Source: Pseudomonas jessenii (lineage in GTDB: Bacteria; Pseudomonadota; Gammaproteobacteria; Pseudomonadales; Pseudomonadaceae). Taken from it: a DNA stretch of 64,000 nucleotides. The stretch is from contig NZ_NIWT01000002.1 in the NCBI RefSeq assembly GCF_002236115.1, positions 496,001-560,000 of the forward strand, read 5' to 3'. Positions 37,615-46,334 of this stretch are shown here, piece after piece. Position numbers and translations under genes: made by a program. The notes under the pieces are model-generated. The model saw nothing but the letters and a program-made list of their open reading frames with translations. It had not been told where the DNA came from and made no database searches. Positions within the stretch are counted from its first letter, which is position 1. Every line of letters begins with the position of its first letter.

Positions 37615-38080
37615 GGGCGTGCTCTGTCCTATGGGTCTGATGACATTACCCGAGCGCTGACAGCCACTCAAGGGCGTGTACGTGTATCAATGCCCCCCAT
37701 GGCAACAACCTGAAAACAGGTGTTTGAAAGGTGGGGGGCGGTATCGATAAATAGGATGCCAGGCGGGCTCACAGGTTCAACTCAGCTGACGGTTATCGCC
37801 TTGCAATCAGATCACCTGACACCTGAATCTTCTGATAACGCCCACTGTGCCCTGGGTGTAATGCCGCTAAATTTTTGAATTCTATATAGTTTGGTTGCGC
37901 CCTCAGTGATTGTTATAAAAAGTCCACTAAGTTGCCGCAAAGGTAATCTTGTTGTTGGTGGGGTGTTATCTAATAAGGTGTGATCGTTAGAATACGTCAA
38001 ATATATAAAGCGAATAAAGTGTAGTGTGATAATAGCAAGTGTTTGCATGGTGGAAATGACTTCACAAAGTGAAGAGGTAT
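37615..38080. other. Gene-free, AT-rich junction region
   Basis: These 466 bases lie between tal and the first gene of the polysaccharide region. Base composition changes here: 37,830-38,060 is visibly AT-rich with several TATA-like stretches (TATATAGT near 37,885, ATATATAAAG near 38,002). No RNA gene, att-like repeat or convincing ORF is seen; the minus-strand ORF over this stretch lacks a ribosome binding site. The tal promoter should be at its left end. Confidence 0.4.
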
Positions 38081-38455
38081 ATGTTTTTGGATGCGTTTGA
38101 TGATCTGATGCTCGGCTACGCATTAAAAAAGTTGACCAACGTGTTTGAAGAGATCGTGGAAGTTTCGAAAAGCCCCTCTTCGGACAAGGCAACAGGCGTA
38201 CAGGATATCAAGCAGACTAAAACTGCAAAAAAACTACCTGTCTGGCTGGGACGTCTGAGGGTTAACACTCCTTATCAAGTGACGCATGTTCTGATCGATC
38301 AGATGCACGCCTCTCGAAAACTCAACCGCGACCTGCGCTTCGCGGCACAGGCTGCCTTGCTGGACGCGCTGGTAGAGGACGGACTGGCAATGCACATCGC
38401 GAGTTATTCGGTGCTTGTCGTAGAGAACCGTCTGAAGTGCTTTTCGGATCGATGA
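38081..38455 (+). CDS. Unidentified small protein
   Basis: A 124-residue soluble protein I do not recognise. The N-terminal 40 residues are acidic and helical (FLDAFDDLMLGYALKKLTNV), a Lys/Thr-rich linker follows (about 42-58), and the C-terminal half (VTHVLIDQMHASRKLNRDLR...ALVEDGLAMHIASYSVLVVE) may form a small winged-helix-like domain; that is only an impression. The ATG at 38081 has GAGG closely upstream. It is transcribed toward the PAP2-like gene, 71 bases before it. Confidence 0.5.
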   Translation: MFLDAFDDLMLGYALKKLTNVFEEIVEVSKSPSSDKATGVQDIKQTKTAKKLPVWLGRLRVNTPYQVTHVLIDQMHASRKLNRDLRFAAQAALLDALVEDGLAMHIASYSVLVVENRLKCFSDR

Positions 38456-38526
38456 GCGCTGTATCTACTGAACACGCGCCCAGTGTCCATTACACTGGAA
38501 AATTGCATCAGGCGTGAGGAAGTAGA

Positions 38527-39156
38527 TTGGAGTCAAAACTGTACATCGCACAATACGCCGGAATCACAGTCATGCTTCCAGCGGCCATGGTCGTCGCGGG
38601 TTGGTTATGGTGCACGGCATCCAGAAAACTCGCCCTCTTATGGCTAGGCGTACTGTTCGTAGCCTATTTCGTCGTAGGTTTCAGTAAAGTGCTTTTCAAG
38701 GGCTGGGGAATCGGCCTGGAAAGCCTGGATATCGCGGTCATCAGTGGCCACGCAATGAACGCTTGCCTGGTGTCGACCGTTGTACTGAGTTTGCTGTTGC
38801 GCCAACTGGATCATCGCCTTCGATGGCTGGCGCTGGGAGCGGGGCTGCTGTCGACCTGGTGGTTCAGCATCCAGTATGTCGGTCAGACGATTCATCCTCT
38901 GCCGGAAGCGATTGCCGGGGCGGTTGTGGGATCAGCCGCGGCGTGCGTCTTTCTTTTCAGGCTGGAGAGAAGGGAAATCCGCAAGATTCCTTTGCCGGCC
39001 CTGGCGCTGGGGCTAGCGGGGATTCTACTGAGTACGAGCATTCCCAAGTACACCGCCGAGGGGGTCTTGAACTCGCTGGCAGTGACTCTGTCGGGGGCAG
39101 AAAAGGCTTTTATGCAGCCTCATTGGCGCAGTTCTGGCGGGCCGTCACGGTTATAG
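38527..39156 (+). CDS. PAP2-like membrane protein
   Basis: A 209-residue membrane protein with about six transmembrane helices. Two PAP2-superfamily elements can be seen: SGHAMNA (phosphatase motif 2, residues about 78-84) and QYVGQTIHPLPEAIAGAVVG (motif 3, with a Glu where Asp is usual). Motif 1 is degenerate (KVLFKGWG). PAP2 enzymes dephosphorylate lipid pyrophosphates such as undecaprenyl-PP, so it may recycle lipid carrier for the neighbouring polysaccharide pathway; this is inference. The start is a TTG at 38527 preceded by GTGAGGAAG. Confidence 0.6.
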   Translation: MESKLYIAQYAGITVMLPAAMVVAGWLWCTASRKLALLWLGVLFVAYFVVGFSKVLFKGWGIGLESLDIAVISGHAMNACLVSTVVLSLLLRQLDHRLRWLALGAGLLSTWWFSIQYVGQTIHPLPEAIAGAVVGSAAACVFLFRLERREIRKIPLPALALGLAGILLSTSIPKYTAEGVLNSLAVTLSGAEKAFMQPHWRSSGGPSRL

Positions 39157-39194
39157 CGATTGGCGTGATGTTGAGTCCCGGCAAGAGGGTGGAG

Positions 39195-39656
39195 CTAGGA
39201 CTCACTACTGCTTTTCTCATCAATCCGGGCCAGCAGCTCTGCAGTTTTCAACTGCATCAGCGCAACATCACCACGACTCTCAACGTTCAGCACGATTTCT
39301 GGCTCGGTCTGCGAGAGGTGGATCTTGAAGCGCCATTCAGTGAACGTCAGGCTTAGGCCGTCGCTCTCGTCTACGTCCAGCGCTTTACTGGCGTACAACG
39401 AACGAAGATGCGTCAGTACGGCAGTCGGATTACTGACTGCACATCGAATGTCCCCGGAGGAGGGGAAAAGCCCGATGCGTTCCACCAGCAATCTGGGTTG
39501 AGGGGAGGTAGAGGAGGGTGCTCTTTCGTACGTCCGCAACCAGGCCATCAATCCACTGTTGCCCTCGGTGAACTCCTGCCCCAAAACCATATTGCCCGGT
39601 GCAAAAGGGTCCAGCGATTTATAGACAGAGTCGATCGGTGATCTGGAAGCGTTCAT
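39195..39656 (-). CDS. Stand-alone phosphomannomutase C-terminal domain
   Basis: A 153-residue protein matching only the last third of phosphomannomutase/phosphoglucomutase. It has a degenerate copy of the segment before domain IV (EFTEGNSGLMAWLRTYE against the usual CDSGMIPWL) and then domain IV itself (FPSSGDIRCAVSNP, DVDESDGLSLTFTEWRFK, QTEPEIVLNVESRGDVALM). The phosphoserine and metal sites of domains I-II are absent, so it cannot be a complete mutase. In domain IV the phosphate-binding loop R-x-S-N-T-E-P reads HLSQTEP. It lies 68 bases downstream of galU in the same direction. It is either a decayed remnant or a reused domain. Confidence 0.7.
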   Translation of the reverse strand: MNASRSPIDSVYKSLDPFAPGNMVLGQEFTEGNSGLMAWLRTYERAPSSTSPQPRLLVERIGLFPSSGDIRCAVSNPTAVLTHLRSLYASKALDVDESDGLSLTFTEWRFKIHLSQTEPEIVLNVESRGDVALMQLKTAELLARIDEKSSSES

Positions 39657-39724
39657 AGTGGTCTGCCTTGCAAAAGGTTTATGGCCGCTCAGAAACGCGG
39701 CACCCAAGAGCTGAAAATTACCGG

Positions 39725-40558
39725 TTACAGGCCTTTCTTATACAAATTCTCATAACAGAAATTGGTCGCGTCGATATAACCTTCCGCTCCGCCGCAGTCA
39801 AAGCGGTGACCTTCGAACTTGTATGCCAGGACACAACCGCTTTGTGCCTGCTTCATCAACGCGTCAGTGATCTGGATCTCACCGCCCTTGCCGGGCTCGG
39901 TATCAGCAATCAAGTCAAAGATATCGGCCGTCAGAATGTAACGACCAATAATGGCCAGATTGGACGGGGCATCTTCCGGTTTAGGCTTTTCAACCATGCT
40001 GTTAACCCGGTAAATACCTTCGCGAATCTGCTCGCCGGCGATGATGCCGTACTTGTGCGTCTGGTCGTTGGGTACTTCCTGAATGGCCACGATCGAGCAA
40101 CGGAACTGCTTATAGAGCGCGATCATCTGCGACAACACACCATCGCCTTCCAGGTTCAAGCACAGGTCGTCCGCCAGTACCACTGCAAACGGCTCATCAC
40201 CAATCAACGGACGGCCAGAGAGAATGGCGTGCCCAAGCCCCTTCATCTCCACCTGACGGGTGTAAGAGAAGGTGCAGGTATCCATCAACTCGCGAGTACC
40301 GTTGAGATAGTTCTCCTTGTCGGTACCACGAATCTGATGCTCCAGCTCGTAGCTGATATCGAAATGGTCTTCCAGCGCCCGCTTGCCGCGCCCGGTGACG
40401 ATCGCCATGTGCTGCAGGCCGGCATCCCGTGCTTCCTCAACACCGTACTGGATCAGCGGCTTGTTGACGATCGGCAGCATTTCCTTCGGCATCGACTTGG
40501 TGGCGGGCAGAAAGCGCGTGCCATAGCCGGCAGCAGGGAATAGACATTTACGGATCAT
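39725..40558 (-). CDS. galU: UTP--glucose-1-phosphate uridylyltransferase GalU
   Basis: A 277-residue nucleotidyltransferase that makes UDP-glucose. The N-terminal CLFPAAGYGTRFLPATKSMPKEMLPIVNKP carries the nucleotide-binding loop, with typical VLADDLCLN (metal-binding Asp) and MVEKPKPEDAPSNLAIIGRY. The start at 40558 (MIRKCLFPAAG) fits homologues. UDP-glucose serves the WcaJ-type initiating transferase at the other end of the polysaccharide region. The lone phosphomannomutase domain follows. Confidence 0.95.
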   Translation of the reverse strand: MIRKCLFPAAGYGTRFLPATKSMPKEMLPIVNKPLIQYGVEEARDAGLQHMAIVTGRGKRALEDHFDISYELEHQIRGTDKENYLNGTRELMDTCTFSYTRQVEMKGLGHAILSGRPLIGDEPFAVVLADDLCLNLEGDGVLSQMIALYKQFRCSIVAIQEVPNDQTHKYGIIAGEQIREGIYRVNSMVEKPKPEDAPSNLAIIGRYILTADIFDLIADTEPGKGGEIQITDALMKQAQSGCVLAYKFEGHRFDCGGAEGYIDATNFCYENLYKKGL

Positions 40559-40678
40559 AGAAGCGTCCTTTTTTCCAATGTATAAGAGAAGCCGTCATTT
40601 TCTGCGGACAGCACAGATGCCCCCGCCAATGGGCAGAGCCTCCCAATTCTCGCTATGCTCACGGACGAAGCCATGGTC

Positions 40679-41068
40679 TTAAGTGCCCGGGAGCTCTGCG
40701 GACTGTTTGATTGGGTGCTTACAACGCCACACAATCAAGCCGATCAGCACACCGACAGCATTCGCCAGGGCGTCGTAAGGTGATGCTGTGCGCAGCGGCA
40801 TTAGTCCTTGTGCATACTCGATCAGGATACCCGTCACCAGACAGCCCAAGGCGATCCAGCGCACGTTGACCCGCAGGAAGGCCAGCCGGCAACTAAACGA
40901 CAAAGCGAAAAAGCCTATCAAGTGATGCAGCTTGTCTTCCTGGACAAAGGCTTCGGGAATGGGCTGCGCTCGCAACCCGGCTGCCAGCAAGACCACGCCA
41001 ACGCTGATGAAAATCAGAGTTCGTATCCATTGGGGAAGTTGTGTTATGCCCAGGAACAACGAACTCAT
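40679..41068 (-). CDS. VanZ-like membrane protein
   Basis: A 129-residue protein with four predicted transmembrane helices (about 14-32, 47-65, 70-88 and 98-118). The QEDKLHHLIGFFALSFSCRL and TGILIEYAQGLMPLRTASPYDALANAVGVLIG segments are typical of the VanZ-like family, whose role is mostly unknown; VanZ itself gives teicoplanin resistance. Its start overlaps the yjbH stop by four bases, so it belongs to the end of the gfc/yjb operon. A role in capsule or envelope lipid handling is inference. Confidence 0.75.
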   Translation of the reverse strand: MSSLFLGITQLPQWIRTLIFISVGVVLLAAGLRAQPIPEAFVQEDKLHHLIGFFALSFSCRLAFLRVNVRWIALGCLVTGILIEYAQGLMPLRTASPYDALANAVGVLIGLIVWRCKHPIKQSAELPGT

Positions 41069-43149
41069 TCGGTGATTTTCTCAAAGTTCTTATAGAACGC
41101 ATCTTTGTCGCGGCCATTGGTCATTGTGTACAGCGAATATTGGCGGTTCAGACGCGCGCCACCATCGCGGGTCAGCGGAGCCCAGACCAGGTTGGCGCGA
41201 CGCATCGTGGAAACGCTCATCAACTCGTCGAAGGGGACCGAGATATAGATACCTTTGTCGAAGCTACCCTCGCCGAACTCTTCTTTCGAGGCCGTGGTGC
41301 GGGTGACCCAGCCACCGAACTTCACGCCGTTAGTGAACTCATGCGACAGATCGATCGTGGCACCCCAATCGCGCGCCAGGTAGCGTCCAACACTGACCGC
41401 AGCCTGCAAGTCGAACGGCAGTTCGGTATAGGTGGTGATGTGACCGGTCGTGGTGTTGTAATCGCGCAGACCAAAACCCTGGTCAAAGTCACGCTGGCGT
41501 ACAAAGTTCAAATCAGCACCCACGGCCCAACGCTCGCCCATGGGGCGGTACAGCAATTCACCACCGACCCCGGCGAACATTGATTCCAGATAACCGCCAT
41601 ACACCATGCCATACAAGTCTTGATCCAGTTGCTTGGCATGGTTGAGTTGAAATGTCGGCATTGTTACATCAGAGGTGATGACGTACTTGCGCAAATCGGT
41701 CCGCACTCGGGGCAGATTGCTCGGCGCGTCGTACGTGAACTTATCAAAGTTGTTCAGGAGATTGGTGCTTATGACCCCGCTCGTCCACGTGTTGCGGGTA
41801 AAGCGGTATTCTGCGTCCAAATCAGCGGTCAACTGGTACAGCAAACCGTCGGGACCACCAATGTTTTGCTTGTAACCCAAGCCGATACCATAGGTAAAAC
41901 GCTCAAGGGGCTGGCTGTACAGCGTGTTTTCAATGTGTGGCGTGGCCCGGTTCAATTCGGTGGTGCGGTGCAGGTCAGTAAGGTCTTGCTGGTTATTCAC
42001 CACTTCCCGGAAGGTTTCGCGGGGCACACTGGTTTCTTCAACGGGCATGTCGTAACGCTTGTTCACCAGCGTGAACCAGTCGATTTCGTCATTCGCGCTG
42101 TTGTCCAGAATCCGGCTGGCCCGGCCCACACCTTTGGCTGAGTAGAAATAGCGCGACTGCTCGCCATACACAATCAGCTCGGAATCGCGCTGAGCAATAC
42201 GCTCGACCTTATAACCGGCGTTGTTTTCCAATCGTTTGGAAACCCCCGCCCAGTCGACCTGGTCGAGCGGCGCAGTTGGCGCGTGTGCCGGCAGCGCTTC
42301 GACAGCGGGGTCGTAGCGCTTGGCCGGCGCCTTGCGGCTGGCGAAATTGGTATGAAAAGTGATGCCGAACAACGCGGTGTTGCCGCGCTCCCAACCGGCG
42401 GTCAGATCGACAGAGTCACTTAGCTTGAAGACCGCCCCGATGTTGATGGGCGAGTCCTGCTTCAGGCTATTATCCAGCGGCTCGTGCTTGTAGTCGTTAC
42501 CGTCGAACTCGAGTTTCAAACTCAAGGGCGCCCAGGGCGTCTGATAGGACACACCGCCAAACAACGCGGGCGAGCCGCGAAAATACGAGCCGGTATTGAC
42601 GTTGCCCGCGTCCGCGCCGGTGTTTACCGGGCGTGTATCAAAGCGCTCGTCGATGTACCCCAGCGGGTTCTCGAGGTCCGCACGGTTACCGATGTAACCC
42701 CAGGCAACGCCGAGGCTGAAATCCAGGTCGTAGTAACGTTTGTTCGCCACAAAGTATTCGCTGGAAAACAGGCCGGTGCCCCCGACATCCCGAAAACCGA
42801 GCGCGACCTCGGGCAACCAGTGGCTTTCTTTCCAGAGGCGGGCTTTGACATCGACCGCCTTGTCTTTATAGCTCTGGTCGCCACTGAATGATTCGGCCCC
42901 GTATTTACGGTCGCTGATAGCGGTATAACGAAAACTACCTTCCAGCCAATCGAGGGGCTGTATTGAAATGCTATAGCGCGAGTAAGGGTCTGTCCGGTTG
43001 GCGTTCAGGCTGAATTCGCCGGCGGGTGCCATCCGTGCGGTAGGGGTTTGCAACAAACCCACACCACCGAAATCATTCTGGGTAAAACGCGGCTCTCCAT
43101 GAGCCAAGCTGTAGGGCAACAACACTACGGCGGCAAAACGTAACTTCAA
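41065..43149 (-). CDS. yjbH: YjbH/GfcD-family outer-membrane protein
   Basis: A 694-residue exported protein. Residues 1-18 form a signal peptide. The mature N-terminus has FGGVGLLQTPTARMAPAGEFSLNANRTDPYSRYSISIQPLDWLE, the typical YjbH start, followed by alternating beta strands to the end. YjbH/GfcD proteins are predicted outer-membrane beta-barrels needed for capsule or exopolysaccharide secretion. It overlaps yjbG by four bases and the VanZ-like gene by four bases. Length matches the family (about 700). Confidence 0.88.
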   Translation of the reverse strand: MKLRFAAVVLLPYSLAHGEPRFTQNDFGGVGLLQTPTARMAPAGEFSLNANRTDPYSRYSISIQPLDWLEGSFRYTAISDRKYGAESFSGDQSYKDKAVDVKARLWKESHWLPEVALGFRDVGGTGLFSSEYFVANKRYYDLDFSLGVAWGYIGNRADLENPLGYIDERFDTRPVNTGADAGNVNTGSYFRGSPALFGGVSYQTPWAPLSLKLEFDGNDYKHEPLDNSLKQDSPINIGAVFKLSDSVDLTAGWERGNTALFGITFHTNFASRKAPAKRYDPAVEALPAHAPTAPLDQVDWAGVSKRLENNAGYKVERIAQRDSELIVYGEQSRYFYSAKGVGRASRILDNSANDEIDWFTLVNKRYDMPVEETSVPRETFREVVNNQQDLTDLHRTTELNRATPHIENTLYSQPLERFTYGIGLGYKQNIGGPDGLLYQLTADLDAEYRFTRNTWTSGVISTNLLNNFDKFTYDAPSNLPRVRTDLRKYVITSDVTMPTFQLNHAKQLDQDLYGMVYGGYLESMFAGVGGELLYRPMGERWAVGADLNFVRQRDFDQGFGLRDYNTTTGHITTYTELPFDLQAAVSVGRYLARDWGATIDLSHEFTNGVKFGGWVTRTTASKEEFGEGSFDKGIYISVPFDELMSVSTMRRANLVWAPLTRDGGARLNRQYSLYTMTNGRDKDAFYKNFEKITE

Positions 43150-43913
43150 GGGGCCACCTCGGGCAGCGGTTGGGTGGCGAGAAACTGAGCAAGCTGCTCG
43201 TTCAAGTCGGGTGTGGGCAAATCCAGATCATCGTTGCGCACGGGCACCAGAATTGTGCTGCCGGCGGCGGCAATCACCCCATCTTCGCGGTTCCAGGCGG
43301 CGTTGCCGACTCGCTTGACCAGGCCATCGGGCTGAATCAACCACAGGTAATCGGCATCTGCGTCGGTCACCGGCAGACAGCTTTTGAGATATTCCTGGGC
43401 TGGCAGCAGGGCGCGATAGGGCAGCGTGCAGGGCTGTTCAACTGCACCCAGGACAGTGACCGTCGTCGGGCGTAGGGGGTAAATCAGCTGGTCACCGTCA
43501 CTGAGCGAGTAATTGCGGGCGAACCCAACCTCCAGCGCCACGGGGTCGAGCACCGCGACTTTGCGGCCGGTAACGGGCAGTCGGCTGACCTCTTCAAACA
43601 GACGCGCAGCCAGGGCCGCAAGGCTGCTTTTTTCTTCAAGCAAGGCCCCACGTTGAAGCAACTTCAGATCGAACAGCACGCCGGCCTTAAGGCGGGTTTG
43701 CTGCTCCAACAGTGGCTGGTGCAGCCAGGCGGCGGCCAACCAGTAACTTTCGGCGTTCGGGCGTGCCTCGCTGACGGCATCGAGCAAGCGCGTGCCTGGC
43801 ACGAACGTGAAGGATCCGGCGTCTTGTACATCACCCGTGACCGTGACAGCGGCCTGAGTCATCGTAGAACTTGCCAGCAACAGGCAAGCCGACAGCGTTT
43901 TCGAATATCTCAC
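43146..43913 (-). CDS. yjbG: YjbG/GfcC-family capsule protein
   Basis: A 255-residue periplasmic protein. Residues 1-21 are a signal peptide (ACLLLASSTMTQA). It contains two ubiquitin-like beta-grasp segments resembling SLBB domains of Wza: VTVTGDVQDAGSFTFVPGTRLLDAVSEA and VTVLGAVEQPCTLPYRALLPAQEYLK. GfcC is part of the group 4 capsule system and its exact job is unresolved. It overlaps yjbF and yjbH by four bases each. Confidence 0.85.
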   Translation of the reverse strand: MRYSKTLSACLLLASSTMTQAAVTVTGDVQDAGSFTFVPGTRLLDAVSEARPNAESYWLAAAWLHQPLLEQQTRLKAGVLFDLKLLQRGALLEEKSSLAALAARLFEEVSRLPVTGRKVAVLDPVALEVGFARNYSLSDGDQLIYPLRPTTVTVLGAVEQPCTLPYRALLPAQEYLKSCLPVTDADADYLWLIQPDGLVKRVGNAAWNREDGVIAAAGSTILVPVRNDDLDLPTPDLNEQLAQFLATQPLPEVAP

Positions 43914-44569
43914 CGAGCCGTCTCCCGGTCAGGGCGCAATTGCACAATCTTCAAGAAAAGTTCCGGCGTGAGATATTGTTCGCTCTGCAGGATCAAGCCA
44001 TCGTCAGGCCTGACCCAAAAACGGTTGGTGGCCTTGAATCCCAGCTCGGGGATGTCGACGCGTTCATCTATGCGCTGCAACGCATAGTCCTTGTCCAGGA
44101 TGGTGACGGTTTCGATGCCCTGTCGACTGAAACGACTGTTAACAGCCAGTCCGACCCGCGGACCCTGATAGACATCAATCCAGCGGGTACTGCTGTAACC
44201 GTCGGGCAATTGCTGCAAGCCACGCTTGAACGGCGACTCACCGTCGAAGCGCGTGCCATCGAGATTGATGCTCAGGCCGACAGTGCGCACGACCAGACCA
44301 TCGCGCATCAACAGCACTTGCTTGCCGGAGGCGACCCAGAACTCCAGGTCGTCCTGCTGGCGAAGCTTCGCCAGCACACCTTCGCTGACGTCCGTGGTGA
44401 CCTTGATCTGCGCATAGGGCACGGCCTCCACTTGCGCTGCAGTCACTTGCAGCGGCTGGACGCCCAGTGTGGCGGCTTTAAAGGTATCCAGGGACGCCTG
44501 CATCAACGGATTGCAGCCACACAGCAGTAAACCCACCGCCAGGCATGAACTGTTACGCAAAGTTTTCAA
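43910..44569 (-). CDS. yjbF: YjbF/GfcB-family lipoprotein
   Basis: A 219-residue lipoprotein. The signal sequence has lipobox LLLCGC near residue 19. The remaining protein is beta-rich (DLEFWVASGKQVLLMRDGLVVRTVGL, then RVGLAVNSRFS), as in the YjbF/GfcB family that works with YjbG and YjbH in capsule export. It starts 13 bases after the wza-like stop and overlaps yjbG by four bases. Confidence 0.85.
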   Translation of the reverse strand: MKTLRNSSCLAVGLLLCGCNPLMQASLDTFKAATLGVQPLQVTAAQVEAVPYAQIKVTTDVSEGVLAKLRQQDDLEFWVASGKQVLLMRDGLVVRTVGLSINLDGTRFDGESPFKRGLQQLPDGYSSTRWIDVYQGPRVGLAVNSRFSRQGIETVTILDKDYALQRIDERVDIPELGFKATNRFWVRPDDGLILQSEQYLTPELFLKIVQLRPDRETAR

Positions 44570-44582
44570 AGCGGCTCAAACC

Positions 44583-45695
44583 TTATCGACTGCTGGCTTC
44601 ACTGAGATTGTTTTGAGCTGCCGCTCCGGTACCCAGGATAGCGGCCGAGGGCAGCAACTGGCTGATCAAGCGGTTCCAGCGGGTCACGCCTGCAGGGCCG
44701 ACGTAGACAATGTCCTGGGGTTGCAGATCGAAGCGGGTGGCGAGAGCAAACGCGGTCGGCGATTCGGCGTCCAGCTGAAAGACTTTTGCCGGCTCGGTTT
44801 CAAGGCTTTCCGCACCTCGAATGACATACAGTGCATTGCCGTTGGAAGTGGTCTGGTTCAGTCCACCGACCGTTCCGATCGCATCCGCCAGATTCATCCG
44901 GTTGATTTTGTACGTGAGTGCCCGTGGCTGGTTGACCTCACCCATGACGTAGATCTTTTTCCGGTCGTTGTAGGGCAGGTACAACTGATCGCCGTCTTTT
45001 AAATAGACGCTATGCAACAGCGAGCCTTTGCTGTTTAGCGAGTCCAGGTCGAGAGGGTACTCACGTCCGTCCCGGGTCAGTGTCAGGCCTGCAAGGTCGG
45101 CATTCAATGGATCGACAGTCGCAATACCCATGGCTTCGACGACAGTGAGTGGCGACGTGGTTATGGGTTGTTGACCGGCTTTTAAAATGGCGCCGGAAAT
45201 AACGACTTTTTGACTGGCAAACCGCAAAACACTCAAGTCAACCTGGGGGCTGTCGACGAATTGTGTCAGGCGCTCGGCAATAAAACCGCGTAGCTCCTCG
45301 ATGGTTTTACCTGCGGCATGAATATTGCCGATATAGGGGTAAAACATGGTGCCGTCCGGGCGTACCAGGCGACCGTTCGCATCAATTTGCTGTTGCGCAC
45401 CCGATGGTGCAGTCAACTCAGGATGGTCCCACACCGTGATGTACAGCACATCATTGGCGCCAATCCGGTAAGCCCCCGGCTTGAACGCCAACAACTCGGC
45501 TGGCACCGAGGCTTGCACTTTTGTCGCCGCGTTCTGGGCAATCAGTTTGGGCGTTATCGGAATCAACTCGATCCGACTGCTTTCCGGTGAGCCATCACGG
45601 CCGACCTGACTGGTATCCAGGTGTTGACCGGGTGAGAACATACAGCCTTGCAGGGCTACGCCTGCAAGCACAGCGAGCGACAAACTACGAATCAT
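44583..45695 (-). CDS. wza: Polysaccharide export outer-membrane lipoprotein, Wza family
   Basis: A 370-residue lipoprotein. The lipobox is LQGC (Cys20) in LAVLAGVALQGCMFSP. It has the polysaccharide-export domain (YRIGANDVLYITVWDHPELTAPSG) and two SLBB repeats (VVISGAILKAGQQPITTSPL, IYVMGEVNQPRALTYKINRM), ending in a helix that in E. coli Wza forms the outer-membrane pore (ITRWNRLISQLLPSAAILG pattern). I chose the start at 45695 by the signal sequence; the longer frame upstream runs through the hairpin. It lies between the gfcA-like gene and yjbF, as gfcE relatives do. Confidence 0.88.
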   Translation of the reverse strand: MIRSLSLAVLAGVALQGCMFSPGQHLDTSQVGRDGSPESSRIELIPITPKLIAQNAATKVQASVPAELLAFKPGAYRIGANDVLYITVWDHPELTAPSGAQQQIDANGRLVRPDGTMFYPYIGNIHAAGKTIEELRGFIAERLTQFVDSPQVDLSVLRFASQKVVISGAILKAGQQPITTSPLTVVEAMGIATVDPLNADLAGLTLTRDGREYPLDLDSLNSKGSLLHSVYLKDGDQLYLPYNDRKKIYVMGEVNQPRALTYKINRMNLADAIGTVGGLNQTTSNGNALYVIRGAESLETEPAKVFQLDAESPTAFALATRFDLQPQDIVYVGPAGVTRWNRLISQLLPSAAILGTGAAAQNNLSEASSR

Positions 45696-45734
45696 GATTG
45701 AGGACACTTGTGGAGGGAACACATCAGAGCTGAA

Positions 45735-45756
45735 CCACCCGGATTGCTCCGGGTGG
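45735..45756 (-). terminator. Hairpin between gfcA-like gene and wza
   Basis: CCACCCGGA (45735-45743) pairs with TCCGGGTGG (45748-45756) with a 4-base loop. There is no T run, so it is more likely a partial attenuator or mRNA-stability element that separates a highly expressed small gene from wza. Confidence 0.55.
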
Positions 45757-45783
45757 TGGAAGGCTATCGACCTCGCGGTACGC

Positions 45784-46062
45784 TTAGCGTGTACCGGTGG
45801 TGCCGGTAGTACCAGTAGTGCCGGTAGTGCCGCCGCCATTGCTGCTGCCACCACTGGATGACAGTGCAGCGGCTCCGGCGACAACCACGGCGCCGAGGCC
45901 GAGAGCAGCCTCTGTGGACAGGCTGCCCACGAGAGGGGTGGACTGATTCAAAGAAGTGTTTTTTGCAGGTGTGCCTGGAGCGGAAGACGCTGCAGGGGGC
46001 TCAGCGGCTAAAGCGGAGGCACTTAAAGACAGCAATAGAGCGGAAGCAAGAAGTTTGGTCAT
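45784..46062 (-). CDS. Small exported GfcA/YjbE-like protein with TGT repeats
   Basis: A 92-residue protein. Residues 1-19 form a signal peptide (KLLASALLLSLSASALA). The mature chain is Ala/Ser/Pro-rich, has one hydrophobic segment (ALGLGAVVVAGAAAL, about residues 53-67) and ends in a low-complexity Gly/Ser/Thr tail with repeated TTGT units. This is the composition of GfcA/YjbE, the first gene of group 4 capsule and yjb operons, whose function is unknown. The repeats arise from a 9-base DNA motif that could vary in number. It is the first gene of the wza-yjbFGH operon. Confidence 0.65.
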   Translation of the reverse strand: MTKLLASALLLSLSASALAAEPPAASSAPGTPAKNTSLNQSTPLVGSLSTEAALGLGAVVVAGAAALSSSGGSSNGGGTTGTTGTTGTTGTR

Positions 46063-46334
46063 GGTAGATTCCTTTTTGATGCATCGTCGGTATTGGCGGT
46101 GAAACTAAGAAGCGAGCGTGCAAGGCCAAAAACGCTGAGCGTCCATTAACGTTAAGGATAGTATTGATTCGAACTCGATGAGAGTGGACCTCTGGTTCGA
46201 TCCTCAATGAGGTTTATCTTGCGATTATTGCCTTAAGAATACCTGCGTAGGACGCCTGACAGGTCTGACGTTTTATAACGCGCACCCACTGTTTCTAACA
46301 TTACCCGTCCGCGCCACGAGTACGGCGATGATAT
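46063..46334. other. Promoter region of the gfcA-wza-yjbFGH operon
   Basis: These 272 bases separate the wecG-type gene from the gfcA-like gene on the minus strand and should hold the promoter of the latter. I see no ops element, no clear -35/-10 pair and no ORF. Confidence 0.35.
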
